Below are positions 25,598 to 34,379 of a stretch of DNA of 36,250 bases, piece by piece (the first letter of the stretch is position 1; each line of letters begins with the position of its first letter). Location: positions 1-36,250 of the forward strand of contig CAISPD010000075.1 of assembly GCA_903887275.1 (NCBI GenBank), written 5' to 3'. The position numbers and the translations under genes are program-made. Source of the stretch: an uncultured Mucilaginibacter sp. GTDB lineage: Bacteria; Bacteroidota; Bacteroidia; Sphingobacteriales; Sphingobacteriaceae. The notes below the pieces were generated by a model. That model saw only the letters and a program-made list of their open reading frames with translations. It was not told where the DNA came from and did no database searches.

Positions 25598-28360
25598 ATG
25601 AAAAAAATATACTTTTTAAGCTTTTGTCTCGCACTTCTTTTTAAACTGGCCTCAGCGCAGGACAATGGGAAGACGATCAGTGTAAGCTATCAGCAGGCTG
25701 GCATTGCACAAGTGGTGAGCGACCTGGAATCAAAAACAGGTTTTCACTTCTATTATAATCCGGCGCAATTTGATAGCTTAAAAGTAAGTCTGCAGGTTAA
25801 CGACCGTACACTGCCTGCTGTGCTTAATCTGGTTTTTCATGGTACCGATTTTAATTATACCATTAAGGATGCAAATGTTTTTTTAAGTAAAGGAAGGCAG
25901 ATAGCAGCTAGCCTTCCCCCCGGCTTTTTTACCAGTACCCAGTCTGTCGCAACTCCTGCAGCATCGGTTACCGATTATTCGGCCGACCAGGTACAGGAGA
26001 AAGTTGCCGATGCCACTACAGAAAACAAACTTTACGAAATAGGGATAAGGACAAATACGATCAAAGCTGGCAATGCTACACTTGCCGGTTATGTGCGCGA
26101 CCTGAAAACGGGCGAAGCAGTAATAGGAGCAAGTATTTATGTGCCTGATACCAAAACCGGTACGGCAACTGACCAGTTTGGGTATTTTTCGCTTACAATA
26201 CCGCGCGGTAAACAAACCCTGATCATTAAGGGTCTGGGTATGAAAGATACACGCAGAAGAATTGTTTTATACTCAGATGGCAAACTAAACATCGAACTGC
26301 AGGAACAGGTAACTTCATTAAAAGAGGTTACCATCTCTGCAGAGAAAGTTGCGAACGTTAAAAGTGTGGAAATGGGGGTTAATAAACTCGACATCAGGAG
26401 CATAAAACAAATTCCAACAGCTTTTGGCGAAGCCGATGTGCTGCGCGTAGTGTTAACACTGCCAGGTGTACAATCGGTTGGGGAAGCTACCACCGGATTT
26501 AATGTAAGGGGCGGTGCCGCTGATCAGAATCTGATCTTGTTCAACGACGCAACTATTTACAACCCATCGCATTTCTTTGGATTTTTCTCCGCATTTGACC
26601 CCGATCTGGTAAAGAACATCGAGTTATATAAGAGTTCGATACCCGAGAAATACGGAGGTCGCCTTTCATCTGTTTTAGAAGTAACCGACCGGGATGGCAA
26701 TAAAAAGAACTTTACAGGTTCGGCAGGCATAGGCTTGCTTACCAGCCGTATCAATGTTGAAGGGCCGATAATTAAAGATAAAACATCGATAATTTTTGGT
26801 GCACGGACCACCTATTCTGATTGGTTACTAAGCTTATTACCCGATGCCTATAAACACAGTTCGGCTTCGTTTTATGATTTTAACCTCGGTATCACCAGTC
26901 AGATCAACGATAAAAATACGGTTTACCTGATGGGTTACTTTAGTAAGGATAAGTTCAGGCTCAACAGCGATACCTCCTATGCTTACAGTAACAGGAATGC
27001 TAACATCAAATGGAAGCATAATTTTAATAACAAATTGTACAGTGTATTTCTGCTGGGTTATGATCATTACGATTACAATGTTGCAAGCACCCAAAACCCT
27101 GTGGATGCTTATAAGCTCGACTTCGGCATAAACCAATACAATGGCAAGCTTGATTTTAACTATTACCTGAATCCAAAAAATACAATCGATTTCGGTATAA
27201 GTACCATTTATTATGGAATGAATCCTGGACGGGAACTACCGGATGGCGCCAAATCGCTTATCGCTCCGCAAATTGTACCACAGGAACAGGCATCAGAAAA
27301 TGCAATATATCTTGGCGATAAATATGATATATCACCCGATTTTTCGGTAAGTGCAGGTATACGTTATTCGTTGTATGCCTACCTGGGTGCACAAACGGTC
27401 GACCATTACGCACCCGGTCTGCCTAAAAATTCACTCAATGTTACCGATAGTACAACCTATGGAAAAGGAAAAGTGATCAACACCTATAAAGGGCCCGAAA
27501 TTCGGCTTAGCGCACGTTATAACCTAAATGATGATCTGTCGCTCAAAGCGGCATACAATACCCTCCGTCAGTATATCCATCTGCTTTCCAATACTACTTC
27601 AATATCGCCTACAGATACTTATAAGTTGAGCGATCCTAATATAAAGCCCCAGTTTGGTCAGCAAATTTCGTTGGGTTTATATAAAAACGCTGCTGCTAAC
27701 ACCATTGAGACTTCGGTAGAAGTGTATTATAAGACCATTAATAATTACCTCGACTATAAAAGCGGTGCAACACTTTTGTTGAATGACCATGTTGAGCAGC
27801 AAGTGATCAATACCAAAGGTAAAGCCTACGGAGTTGAATTTCTGTTGAAGAAAACTGCCGGTAAACTCAATGGTTGGATAAGCTATACCTATTCGCGCAC
27901 TTTCCTGCAGCAGGATGATGCCAATGCAGGTGAACTCATCAACAAGGGTAGTTTTTACCCCGCCAGTTATGACAAGCCTCACGACTTTAACTTTAACGGT
28001 AATTACAGGGTAAGTCATCGTTTTAGCGTTTCCTTTGATCTTACCTATAGCACCGGTAGGCCTATTACACTGCCAATTGCCAAGTATGGATATGGCAATG
28101 CCGAAAGGGTTTATTATTCGGATAGGAATGCTTATCGGATACCTGATTATTTCAGGACCGACCTGTCAATTAATATTGAAGGCAACCATAAGGTACATCA
28201 GCTAACGCATAATTCATGGTCTGTAGGTATCTATAACCTTACCGGACGTGCTAATGCCTATTCGACCTATTTTCAGGAACAGGGGGGAGTGATCAACGGT
28301 TATCAGTTATCGATATTTGCCCGCCCAATTCCATTTGTTAATTATAATATCCGTTTCTGA
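25598..28360 (+). CDS. TonB-dependent outer-membrane receptor with STN domain
   Basis: This 920-residue outer-membrane protein is predicted to import or sense a ligand with energy from TonB. A signal peptide (to about residue 21) is followed by an STN domain (about 28-85; VVSDLESKTGFHFYYNP), which in related receptors contacts a FecR-type anti-sigma factor. A carboxypeptidase-regulatory-like beta domain spans about 160-240 (LAGYVRDLKTGEAVIGASIY). A plug domain follows at about 265-365 (VLRVVLTLPGVQSVGEATTG, then FNVRGGAADQNLILFND). The rest is a beta-barrel ending in an aromatic residue (NYNIRF), as outer-membrane assembly requires. It is not a SusC type: no SusD partner is present. The stop overlaps the DUF4249 start by one base. 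Ligand unknown. Confidence 0.93.
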   Translation: MKKIYFLSFCLALLFKLASAQDNGKTISVSYQQAGIAQVVSDLESKTGFHFYYNPAQFDSLKVSLQVNDRTLPAVLNLVFHGTDFNYTIKDANVFLSKGRQIAASLPPGFFTSTQSVATPAASVTDYSADQVQEKVADATTENKLYEIGIRTNTIKAGNATLAGYVRDLKTGEAVIGASIYVPDTKTGTATDQFGYFSLTIPRGKQTLIIKGLGMKDTRRRIVLYSDGKLNIELQEQVTSLKEVTISAEKVANVKSVEMGVNKLDIRSIKQIPTAFGEADVLRVVLTLPGVQSVGEATTGFNVRGGAADQNLILFNDATIYNPSHFFGFFSAFDPDLVKNIELYKSSIPEKYGGRLSSVLEVTDRDGNKKNFTGSAGIGLLTSRINVEGPIIKDKTSIIFGARTTYSDWLLSLLPDAYKHSSASFYDFNLGITSQINDKNTVYLMGYFSKDKFRLNSDTSYAYSNRNANIKWKHNFNNKLYSVFLLGYDHYDYNVASTQNPVDAYKLDFGINQYNGKLDFNYYLNPKNTIDFGISTIYYGMNPGRELPDGAKSLIAPQIVPQEQASENAIYLGDKYDISPDFSVSAGIRYSLYAYLGAQTVDHYAPGLPKNSLNVTDSTTYGKGKVINTYKGPEIRLSARYNLNDDLSLKAAYNTLRQYIHLLSNTTSISPTDTYKLSDPNIKPQFGQQISLGLYKNAAANTIETSVEVYYKTINNYLDYKSGATLLLNDHVEQQVINTKGKAYGVEFLLKKTAGKLNGWISYTYSRTFLQQDDANAGELINKGSFYPASYDKPHDFNFNGNYRVSHRFSVSFDLTYSTGRPITLPIAKYGYGNAERVYYSDRNAYRIPDYFRTDLSINIEGNHKVHQLTHNSWSVGIYNLTGRANAYSTYFQEQGGVINGYQLSIFARPIPFVNYNIRF

Positions 28361-29613
28361 TGAAAGAAAATAACGATGTTAAATCGATCGTAAAAAGAAT
28401 CATGAATAAAGAAGCAGGAAAATACGGGAAGTTTTTAGCGGGCGCTTTGCTTATGGCTTTGGCTTTTGGCTACGGTTGTAAAAAAGCATACACCCCTAAA
28501 ATAATTTCTTCCGGAGGTAATTACCTGGTAGTTGAAGGGGTGATCAATACCGGACCGGATGCCTCGATCATCAGATTGAGCCGCACTGTTCCCTTGTCGT
28601 CCAACTTATCAGCGAAGCCCGAAACAGGAGCTATTATCAATATCATCTCCGATGGCGGCCTTAATTATCCGGTAATTGAACAGGGAAACGGAACCTATAT
28701 CGGTGCCATTATCAATTCAAATGCTGCGGTTAAATACAGCATTAAAATTGTGACTTCAAATGGTGAGGTCTACCAATCGGATTTTGTTTCATCTAAAAAT
28801 TCGCCGCCTATTGACAGCGTTTATTACCGGGTAAAGAGTGATGGCATTAATATTTATTCGGATACGCATGACGCAACCAACAGCTCAAGATATTATCGCT
28901 GGGAATTTACCGATACTTACTTATTCCATTCGGCCTATAACTCTTATGGCTACTATTCAAAATATCCGGTGGATACGGTACTTGCCAGGCCCCAGGAACA
29001 ACAAATTTATGCCTGCTTCAGGAGCGATACTTCTACCAATATCATATTAAACTCGACAGCAAAATTAGTGAACGATGTGGTGGCAGCTAACCTGATCAGC
29101 ACAATACCTTCAACTTCTGAAAAAATAGCCAACAGGTATACCATACAGGTGAAGCAATACGTATTGACGCCGGATGCCTTTAATTATTACCAGCAGCTGA
29201 AGAATAATACCGAATCGTTGGGTACAATATTTGATCCCCAGCCCTCCGAGTTGCCGGGCAATATTCATTGCCAGACCAATCCTGCCGAGGTGGTAATAGG
29301 CTATATTACAGCAGGAACACCTTCTAAAACCCGAATATTTATTGATAACCACAACCTGCCGAATTGGCGGGCAGACAACTATTACGGCGGCTGTACACTT
29401 GATTCTGATTACTATGTTGCGCACCTGAGTGGTGGCGGAACGGCAAATCAGGTGGCTGCGTATATTTTCACGGGGTACCATATTCCGGTATTGCCTATCG
29501 CGGTGCCCCGCGGACCAATTTTGGGTTGGTCGGCGTCATTACCCAGCTGTGTTGATTGTACCCTGCGCGGAACGAATATACGGCCAGGCTATTGGATAGA
29601 TGCAGGAAATTAA
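28360..29613 (+). CDS. DUF4249 family lipoprotein
   Basis: This 417-residue protein has the features of the DUF4249 family, exported Bacteroidota proteins almost always encoded beside a TonB-dependent receptor. The ATG at 28360 overlaps the receptor stop as TGATG. An internal Met at codon 15 (MNKEAGKYGKFLAGALLMA) may be the true start, since a hydrophobic segment then ends at FGYGC, a lipoprotein-like cysteine. The mature part opens with YLVVEGVINTGPDASIIRLSRT and continues with an Ig-like beta domain (AIINIISDGGLNYPVIEQGNG), as is usual in the family. A cysteine-containing C-terminal stretch (SCVDCTLRGTNIRPGYW) is also typical. No biochemical role is established; a surface partner that binds the receptor's ligand is a reasonable guess. 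Confidence 0.88.
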   Translation: MKENNDVKSIVKRIMNKEAGKYGKFLAGALLMALAFGYGCKKAYTPKIISSGGNYLVVEGVINTGPDASIIRLSRTVPLSSNLSAKPETGAIINIISDGGLNYPVIEQGNGTYIGAIINSNAAVKYSIKIVTSNGEVYQSDFVSSKNSPPIDSVYYRVKSDGINIYSDTHDATNSSRYYRWEFTDTYLFHSAYNSYGYYSKYPVDTVLARPQEQQIYACFRSDTSTNIILNSTAKLVNDVVAANLISTIPSTSEKIANRYTIQVKQYVLTPDAFNYYQQLKNNTESLGTIFDPQPSELPGNIHCQTNPAEVVIGYITAGTPSKTRIFIDNHNLPNWRADNYYGGCTLDSDYYVAHLSGGGTANQVAAYIFTGYHIPVLPIAVPRGPILGWSASLPSCVDCTLRGTNIRPGYWIDAGN

Positions 29614-29704
29614 ATTGAATAATGATACGGAAGGGCCGGTCAGTTTTTACTGATCAACCCGATAAATGATATATTGAAAAATACCAGGTATACCCTATAA
29701 AGCT

Positions 29705-32086
29705 ATGAAACAATTAACGGGCTTCCTTAAAAAAACTATCGGTGCAGCTGCTCTGGCATCTTTCATCACTTTTGCGAGTTCAGCGCAGCAAACTGATCCG
29801 GTTCGGAGCAGTTTTGAAAGATATGGTCAGAATGCACTTCAGGAAAAGATTTTTGTTCATACCGATAAAAGTGCTTACCTGACAGGCGAGATCCTGTGGT
29901 TTAAAATATATGTGGTGGATGGCACTGTGCACAGGCCTTTAAATCTGAGCAAAGTTGCCTACATTGATGTATTGGACAATAGCCAGGTATCTGTACTTCA
30001 AACCAAAATTGAGCTAAAGAATGGTGTAGGTAGTGGTTCGGTATATATTCCTGTAACGGTATCAAATGGCAGCTATAAATTGCGTGCCTATACCAACTGG
30101 ATGAAAAACTTTAGTCCGGATTATTATTTTGAAAAGCCGCTCACCATTGTAAATCCCCAGATCGTACCCGGAGCCATTGCAGCTAACAGACCAGCAATTG
30201 ATATCCAGTTTTTTCCGGAGGGTGGTAGCCTGCTTGCCGGAATTTCCACTAAAATTGGTTTCAGAGCTGTTGGTAAAGATGGAAAAGGTATTGATTTTTT
30301 TGGTGCAGTTATCGATCAGAAGAATGATACGGTCGCCAGATTCCGACCCCTCAAATTTGGCCTGGGTAGCTTTACATTTACGCCCGCTGTGGCCGGTAGC
30401 TATAAAGCAATTATTAGAAGTGCTCAGGCTAAACCAATAGTAGTAGATCTTCCTGCCGCAAGTACTCAGGGTTTCGGAATACAGCTAAAGGATAATGGCG
30501 CACAGCTGATTGTGAATGTGAATGCGCTGACCGATCAAACCGGATCTGATGTTTATTTGTTTGTACATACCCGCCAGGTTGTTAAAGTTGCCAAATATGC
30601 TTCCCTCAATAACGGGACCACTACTTTTACCATCGACAAAAGCCAATTAGGCGAAGGAATATCGCATATTACCATTTTTAATAGTGAAAGACGCCCGGTG
30701 GCTGAAAGGTTATATTTTAAACGACCCACTACCCAGCTTTTGAATGTTGAAGCCAGTACTGATCAGCAACAATATGGCGGCCGTAAAAAAGTGAATGTTG
30801 CCCTGGCGGCAAAAGATATTAATGGTAAGCTGCAAAGGGCAGACTTGTCGCTTTCAGTATACCGTCTGGACAGTTTCCAAACCGCAGATGAAAGCGATAT
30901 CGCAGCCTATTTCTGGCTGAGTTCTGATTTGAAAGGTAGTATTGAATCACCAGGTTTTTACCTGAGAGAGAACAGCGCCGAAGCTGCAGATAACCTGATG
31001 CTTACCCAGGGCTGGCGCAGATTTAAATGGGACGATGTATTAAGTAACAAGTCTACCGCGTTTACCTATTTACCCGAGTTTAACGGCCACCTGGTTACCG
31101 GAAAACTGGTAAGTACTGCCAGTAACACACCAGTAAGCGACGTAGTAGCCTATTTGGGAGTACCCGGTAAACGGGTTCAATTGTTCTCATCACGCAGTGA
31201 CTCAACCGGACGACTTTTGTTTAATACCAAAGATTTTTTCGGGCCGGGCGAAATAGTGGTCCAAACCAATACCGAGCACGACAGCCTTTACCGGATTGAT
31301 GTTTTAAGTCCGTTTTCAGAGCAATATTCAAAAAGTACATTGCCCGAATTTAGCCTGGAACCGTCCATACAAAGTTCGCTTGAAAATACCAGCCTGGGTA
31401 TGCAGGTACTTAATATATATTCAGGCAGCCAGATCAAGAAATACAGGACACCAATGGTAGATAGTGGTGGGTTTTTTGGTAAACCCTACAAAACTTATAA
31501 GCTTGATGATTATACACGGTTTACAACCATGGAGGAAGTTTTACGGGAATATATCCACGAATTGTACCTGGTAAAAAGCGATAATCATTTCCACATTAAA
31601 GTGATCAGTGAAAAAGGCTTCCTTGACGGAGACCCCATGGTTTTACTGGATGGTGTTCCAATTTTTAATATGGATAAAGTTGTGGCGCTTGATCCCTTAA
31701 AAATTAAAAGACTTGACGTAATGCGTGATCGTTATTTTTGGGGGCCGTCGGCTGCACAGGGAATTTTAAGTTATACCACTTATAAAGGCGATCTTGGTGG
31801 CCTGGATATGGACCCGCATGCAATAGTACTTGACTACGAAGGTCTGCAGCTGCAACGGGTTTTTTACTCGCCGGTTTATGATACCGATACTCAGGTAGCC
31901 AGCCGTCTGCCCGATTTCAGAAATGTTTTGTACTGGGCACCAAATATTGAAAGCGGTGCAAACGGGATCCGCCAGGTATCGTTTTTTACCGGCGATAAGC
32001 CGGGGCAATATATAGGCGTGTTACAGGGTATTAGTACCAATGGCGCCGCAGGCAGCAGCGTATTTAATTTTGAGGTAAAAAAATAG
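29705..32086 (+). CDS. Large secreted MG2-like protein with a plug-like C-terminus
   Basis: This 793-residue protein has a signal peptide (to about SSAQ, residue 27). An alpha-2-macroglobulin-like MG2 region follows at about 45-150: EKIFVHTDKSAYLTGEILWFK and later GSYKLRAYTNWMKNF. Several Ig-like domains continue to about residue 560. The C-terminal part (about 610-710) resembles a TonB-receptor plug: VLLDGVPIFN near residue 647, then LDPLKIKRLDVMRDRYFWG and GILSYTTYKGDL. No beta-barrel follows, so it is not itself a receptor. It lies 91 bp after the DUF4249 gene on the same strand and is likely part of the same outer-membrane cluster. Function unknown; an exported adaptor or ligand-handling protein is inference. 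Confidence 0.82.
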   Translation: MKQLTGFLKKTIGAAALASFITFASSAQQTDPVRSSFERYGQNALQEKIFVHTDKSAYLTGEILWFKIYVVDGTVHRPLNLSKVAYIDVLDNSQVSVLQTKIELKNGVGSGSVYIPVTVSNGSYKLRAYTNWMKNFSPDYYFEKPLTIVNPQIVPGAIAANRPAIDIQFFPEGGSLLAGISTKIGFRAVGKDGKGIDFFGAVIDQKNDTVARFRPLKFGLGSFTFTPAVAGSYKAIIRSAQAKPIVVDLPAASTQGFGIQLKDNGAQLIVNVNALTDQTGSDVYLFVHTRQVVKVAKYASLNNGTTTFTIDKSQLGEGISHITIFNSERRPVAERLYFKRPTTQLLNVEASTDQQQYGGRKKVNVALAAKDINGKLQRADLSLSVYRLDSFQTADESDIAAYFWLSSDLKGSIESPGFYLRENSAEAADNLMLTQGWRRFKWDDVLSNKSTAFTYLPEFNGHLVTGKLVSTASNTPVSDVVAYLGVPGKRVQLFSSRSDSTGRLLFNTKDFFGPGEIVVQTNTEHDSLYRIDVLSPFSEQYSKSTLPEFSLEPSIQSSLENTSLGMQVLNIYSGSQIKKYRTPMVDSGGFFGKPYKTYKLDDYTRFTTMEEVLREYIHELYLVKSDNHFHIKVISEKGFLDGDPMVLLDGVPIFNMDKVVALDPLKIKRLDVMRDRYFWGPSAAQGILSYTTYKGDLGGLDMDPHAIVLDYEGLQLQRVFYSPVYDTDTQVASRLPDFRNVLYWAPNIESGANGIRQVSFFTGDKPGQYIGVLQGISTNGAAGSSVFNFEVKK

Positions 32087-32238
32087 CATACAAGCCGGAG
32101 AATTGCACTTTTTAGTCCGCAGTCGTAATAATTTTGATACAAAATAAGTTCATGTATCAATGGATAGGCTGCTTTGCGTTAATGAATAAATGATTGATTT
32201 AGGCCGTTATTCGCATAAAAATCAATTAAAAAGTGTTT

Positions 32239-32275
32239 TTTAGATTTAAACCCAGTATACCGGGTTTAGTCTAAA
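32239..32275 (+). promoter_or_regulatory. Long interrupted palindrome upstream of the DUF6515 pair
   Basis: TTTAGA-TT-TAAACCC (32239-32253) faces GGGTTTA-G-TCTAAA (32262-32275) with an 8-nt centre, giving a stem of 13 pairs interrupted once. It lies 42 bp before the ATG at 32318 and has no T run after it, so it is not a terminator. It could be an operator or a leader hairpin. The rest of the 231-bp spacer shows a TAATTTTG -7-like box at 32129-32136 with a poorly spaced TTG. Confidence 0.5.
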
Positions 32276-32317
32276 TGAAAGTTAAAAGGTTTGATACTTT
32301 AAAATTCTTCTAAAAAA

Positions 32318-33070
32318 ATGAAAACGTTAGTTCAATTTGCATCCGGCCTGGCTTTGTCAGGTTTAATGGTGGTTGGGATGTCGTCAGATGCTAGCGCACA
32401 GCGCGGCTTCCACGGTGGTGGTGGTCATGTAAGTGTAGGGGTGAGTGTTGCCCGGAGTGCAGTAGGCATAGGTTTTAGCAGGGGAGTTAATGCACTTGCT
32501 GTGACTGCACGCCCCGGTTATTACGGGGGTTTTTATGGAGGCCGATATTTTTTCGGTTACCCTTCTGTAGGTTTTAGATTAGGTTTTTTGCCCTTTGGCT
32601 ATTTCCCTTTTTATTTTGGGGCCGATCTTTACTATTACAACAGCGGCGTATTTTATCGCCCAAATGATAACGGCGGTTACGAAGTTGCCAGCCCGCCATT
32701 AGGTGCGGCGGTCACTAAACTTCCTGAAGGAGCACAATCAATAGTAATAGACGGACAGCAGTATTTTGAATTTAATGGCGTATACTTTAAACCCGATACT
32801 GACGATAAGGGTAAAACCGTTTATGTTGTTACAGGAAAAGATGGTGTACTCAATACTAGCGCAGACCAGGCGGATACACCTCCGGCACCAAAAGTTGGCG
32901 ATATTGTTAATGAGTTACCCGAGGGTTCGCACAAAATAAATCTTAACGGTCAGAAATATTTTGTTTCCCCTAAGGGTGTTTATTACCAGGAATACACCGA
33001 TGCCAATAATTTCAAAGGATACCGCATTGTTAGTATACCTTCCGACGACGATACTGAAAAGCAGCAATAA
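32318..33070 (+). CDS. DUF6515 family secreted protein
   Basis: This 250-residue protein has a signal peptide (ending near SSDASAQ, residue 27), a short Gly/His/Phe/Tyr-rich region (GFHGGGGHVSVG, then YYGGFYGGRYFFGY), a hydrophobic aromatic patch (LGFLPFGYFPFYFGADLYYY) and a tail of two similar repeats. Repeat one holds LGAAVTKLPEGAQSIVIDGQ and YFEFNGVYFKP; repeat two holds VNELPEGSHKINLNGQKYF and VSPKGVYYQEY. This pattern matches the DUF6515 family. The second gene of the same family follows at once. The aromatic, glycine-rich central part suggests an envelope-associated protein; no function is known. A palindrome precedes it and a terminator follows. Confidence 0.85.
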   Translation: MKTLVQFASGLALSGLMVVGMSSDASAQRGFHGGGGHVSVGVSVARSAVGIGFSRGVNALAVTARPGYYGGFYGGRYFFGYPSVGFRLGFLPFGYFPFYFGADLYYYNSGVFYRPNDNGGYEVASPPLGAAVTKLPEGAQSIVIDGQQYFEFNGVYFKPDTDDKGKTVYVVTGKDGVLNTSADQADTPPAPKVGDIVNELPEGSHKINLNGQKYFVSPKGVYYQEYTDANNFKGYRIVSIPSDDDTEKQQ

Positions 33071-33090
33071 CGCAAAGCAAATACTATCAA

Positions 33091-33115
33091 AAAGGGCTCT
33101 CGAGGCCCTTTTTTT
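33091..33115 (+). terminator. Terminator between the two DUF6515 genes
   Basis: AAAGGGC (33091-33097) and GCCCTTT (33105-33111) pair perfectly around a 7-nt loop (TCTCGAG), followed by a run of seven T. It lies 20 bp after the first gene, so the two paralogues appear to be separate transcripts, although no clear promoter could be placed in the 33116-33179 gap. Confidence 0.85.
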
Positions 33116-33179
33116 ATGGATCGCGGCTAAACCATTTTCACAAATCAGTGTCGAACGTTAAAGTATAACAATCAACAAG

Positions 33180-34274
33180 ATGAAACGCTCAATTAAATAT
33201 ATACCGGCTTTAGTTTTAACAGGCTTGCTGGCAATGGCAGTTATGAGTAATGTTTACGCTCAACGGGGAGGCCACGGTGGTGGCAGTGGTGGTGGATTTC
33301 ACGGCGGTGGTGGAGGCAGTGGCTTTCATGGTGCTGTTTCGGGAGGGAACGGTTCATCGGGTGCCGGTGGTAGTTTTCGGGGAGCAGTTGGCGGCAATTA
33401 TGGAGGCGCAATACATAGCGCACCTATGGCACGTAGCGGCTATGCTTCGCGCCCGAATGTTGCAGTTGGCGTAAACGCTGGTATCGGGTCCCGGGCATAT
33501 GCTTACCGGGGCGGCAATTATCCATCCGGTGCGCGTGCTTATTATCATGGAGGCGCTTCGGTATATGGCAACCGGGGGTATTATGGCAACCGGGGGTATT
33601 ATGGCGGCAGCCGTTATGTATACGGCGGTCGCAGCTATTATCGCGGCGCTTATGGTTACGGCGGCGGTTATTACCATTATGGCTGGGGCTGGGGTTATCC
33701 TCATCTTGGTTTATATTGCGGTTTTCTTCCGTTTGGGTATTACCCTTTTTACTGGGACTCGTACCGATATTATTACTATGGGGGCGTGTTCTACAGGCCA
33801 TACAATGGCGGTTACCAGGTAACTACGCCTCCGCTTGGTGCGGCAGTACCCAGCCTGCCATCCAATGCCAGTTCTATAGCGATAGATGGCGTACTTTATT
33901 ATGAAGCCAATGGTGTGTACTATCAGCAAAGTACCGATGCCAGCGGCCGCACTGTATATGTTGTTGTGGGCAGGGATGGCGTATTAAATACAGACAATGC
34001 CGCCAATGCCAACGATCAACCGGAAAGTTATGACAACGCTTCGACAGATAACCCTGGCACATATAATAATACCGGCCAGGCTAACCAGGCAATGAAGCCT
34101 GCCATCACCCTGAAAGTTGGTGATGTATTACATCAGTTGCCAGCCGATTGTCGGAGGTTAACGCTCAACAATAAGAAATACTTCGTGTCGCCTGATAATG
34201 TGTTTTATGAAGAAGTGAAAGATGATAACGGAACAGGTTATCGTGTAGCCAGTGTTCCCGGTTCAGAACAATAA
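33180..34274 (+). CDS. DUF6515 family secreted protein, Gly/Tyr-rich paralogue
   Basis: This 364-residue protein is a tandem paralogue of the one at 32318. The signal peptide ends near SNVYAQ (residue 27). A much longer Gly/Ser/His-rich then Tyr/Gly-rich region follows (about 30-170; GGHGGGSGGGFHGGGGGSG, later YGNRGYYG repeated). The same aromatic patch is present (LGLYCGFLPFGYYPFYWD), then the two conserved repeats: LGAAVPSLPSNASSIAIDG with YYEANGVYYQQ, and LHQLPADCRRLTLNNKKYF with VSPDNVFYEEV. A Thr/Asn-rich linker separates the repeats. An exact 18-bp duplication in the Tyr/Gly region shows repeat slippage is recent. Function unknown; an adhesive or envelope-lining role is a guess from composition. 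Confidence 0.87.
   Translation: MKRSIKYIPALVLTGLLAMAVMSNVYAQRGGHGGGSGGGFHGGGGGSGFHGAVSGGNGSSGAGGSFRGAVGGNYGGAIHSAPMARSGYASRPNVAVGVNAGIGSRAYAYRGGNYPSGARAYYHGGASVYGNRGYYGNRGYYGGSRYVYGGRSYYRGAYGYGGGYYHYGWGWGYPHLGLYCGFLPFGYYPFYWDSYRYYYYGGVFYRPYNGGYQVTTPPLGAAVPSLPSNASSIAIDGVLYYEANGVYYQQSTDASGRTVYVVVGRDGVLNTDNAANANDQPESYDNASTDNPGTYNNTGQANQAMKPAITLKVGDVLHQLPADCRRLTLNNKKYFVSPDNVFYEEVKDDNGTGYRVASVPGSEQ
33567..33602 (+). repeat. Perfect 18-bp tandem duplication inside the second DUF6515 gene
   Basis: GGCAACCGGGGGTATTAT occurs twice back to back (33567-33584 and 33585-33602) with no mismatch, encoding two GNRGYY units. The multiple of three keeps the frame. Confidence 0.9.
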
Positions 34275-34313
34275 ATAAATCCTTGCATTTGTTTACACTT
34301 TATATTGCCTATG

Positions 34314-34336
34314 GCCCCGTTAACCGGGGCTTTTTT
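34314..34336 (+). terminator. Terminator of the second DUF6515 gene
   Basis: GCCCCG (34314-34319) pairs with CGGGGC (34325-34330) around a 5-nt loop and is followed by six T. It lies 39 bp after the stop. Confidence 0.88.
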
Positions 34337-34340
34337 GTGC

Positions 34341-34379
34341 AAAATAAAAGCCCCCTCACACTTGCTGTTTGGGGGCTTT
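34341..34379 (-). terminator. Minus-strand terminator, far downstream of the sigma/anti-sigma operon
   Basis: AAAGCCCCC (34347-34355) and GGGGGCTTT (34371-34379) form a 9-bp stem around a 15-nt loop. Read on the minus strand the stem is followed by a T-rich tail; on the plus strand it is not. It is the first terminator met after the anti-sigma stop at 34569, leaving a transcribed tail of about 190 nt. Confidence 0.75.

Noticed and set aside
33354..33822. Several open frames of 107-125 codons around the second DUF6515 gene
   Set aside because: They arise from the GC-rich Gly/Tyr codon repeats in other frames and have low-complexity products.
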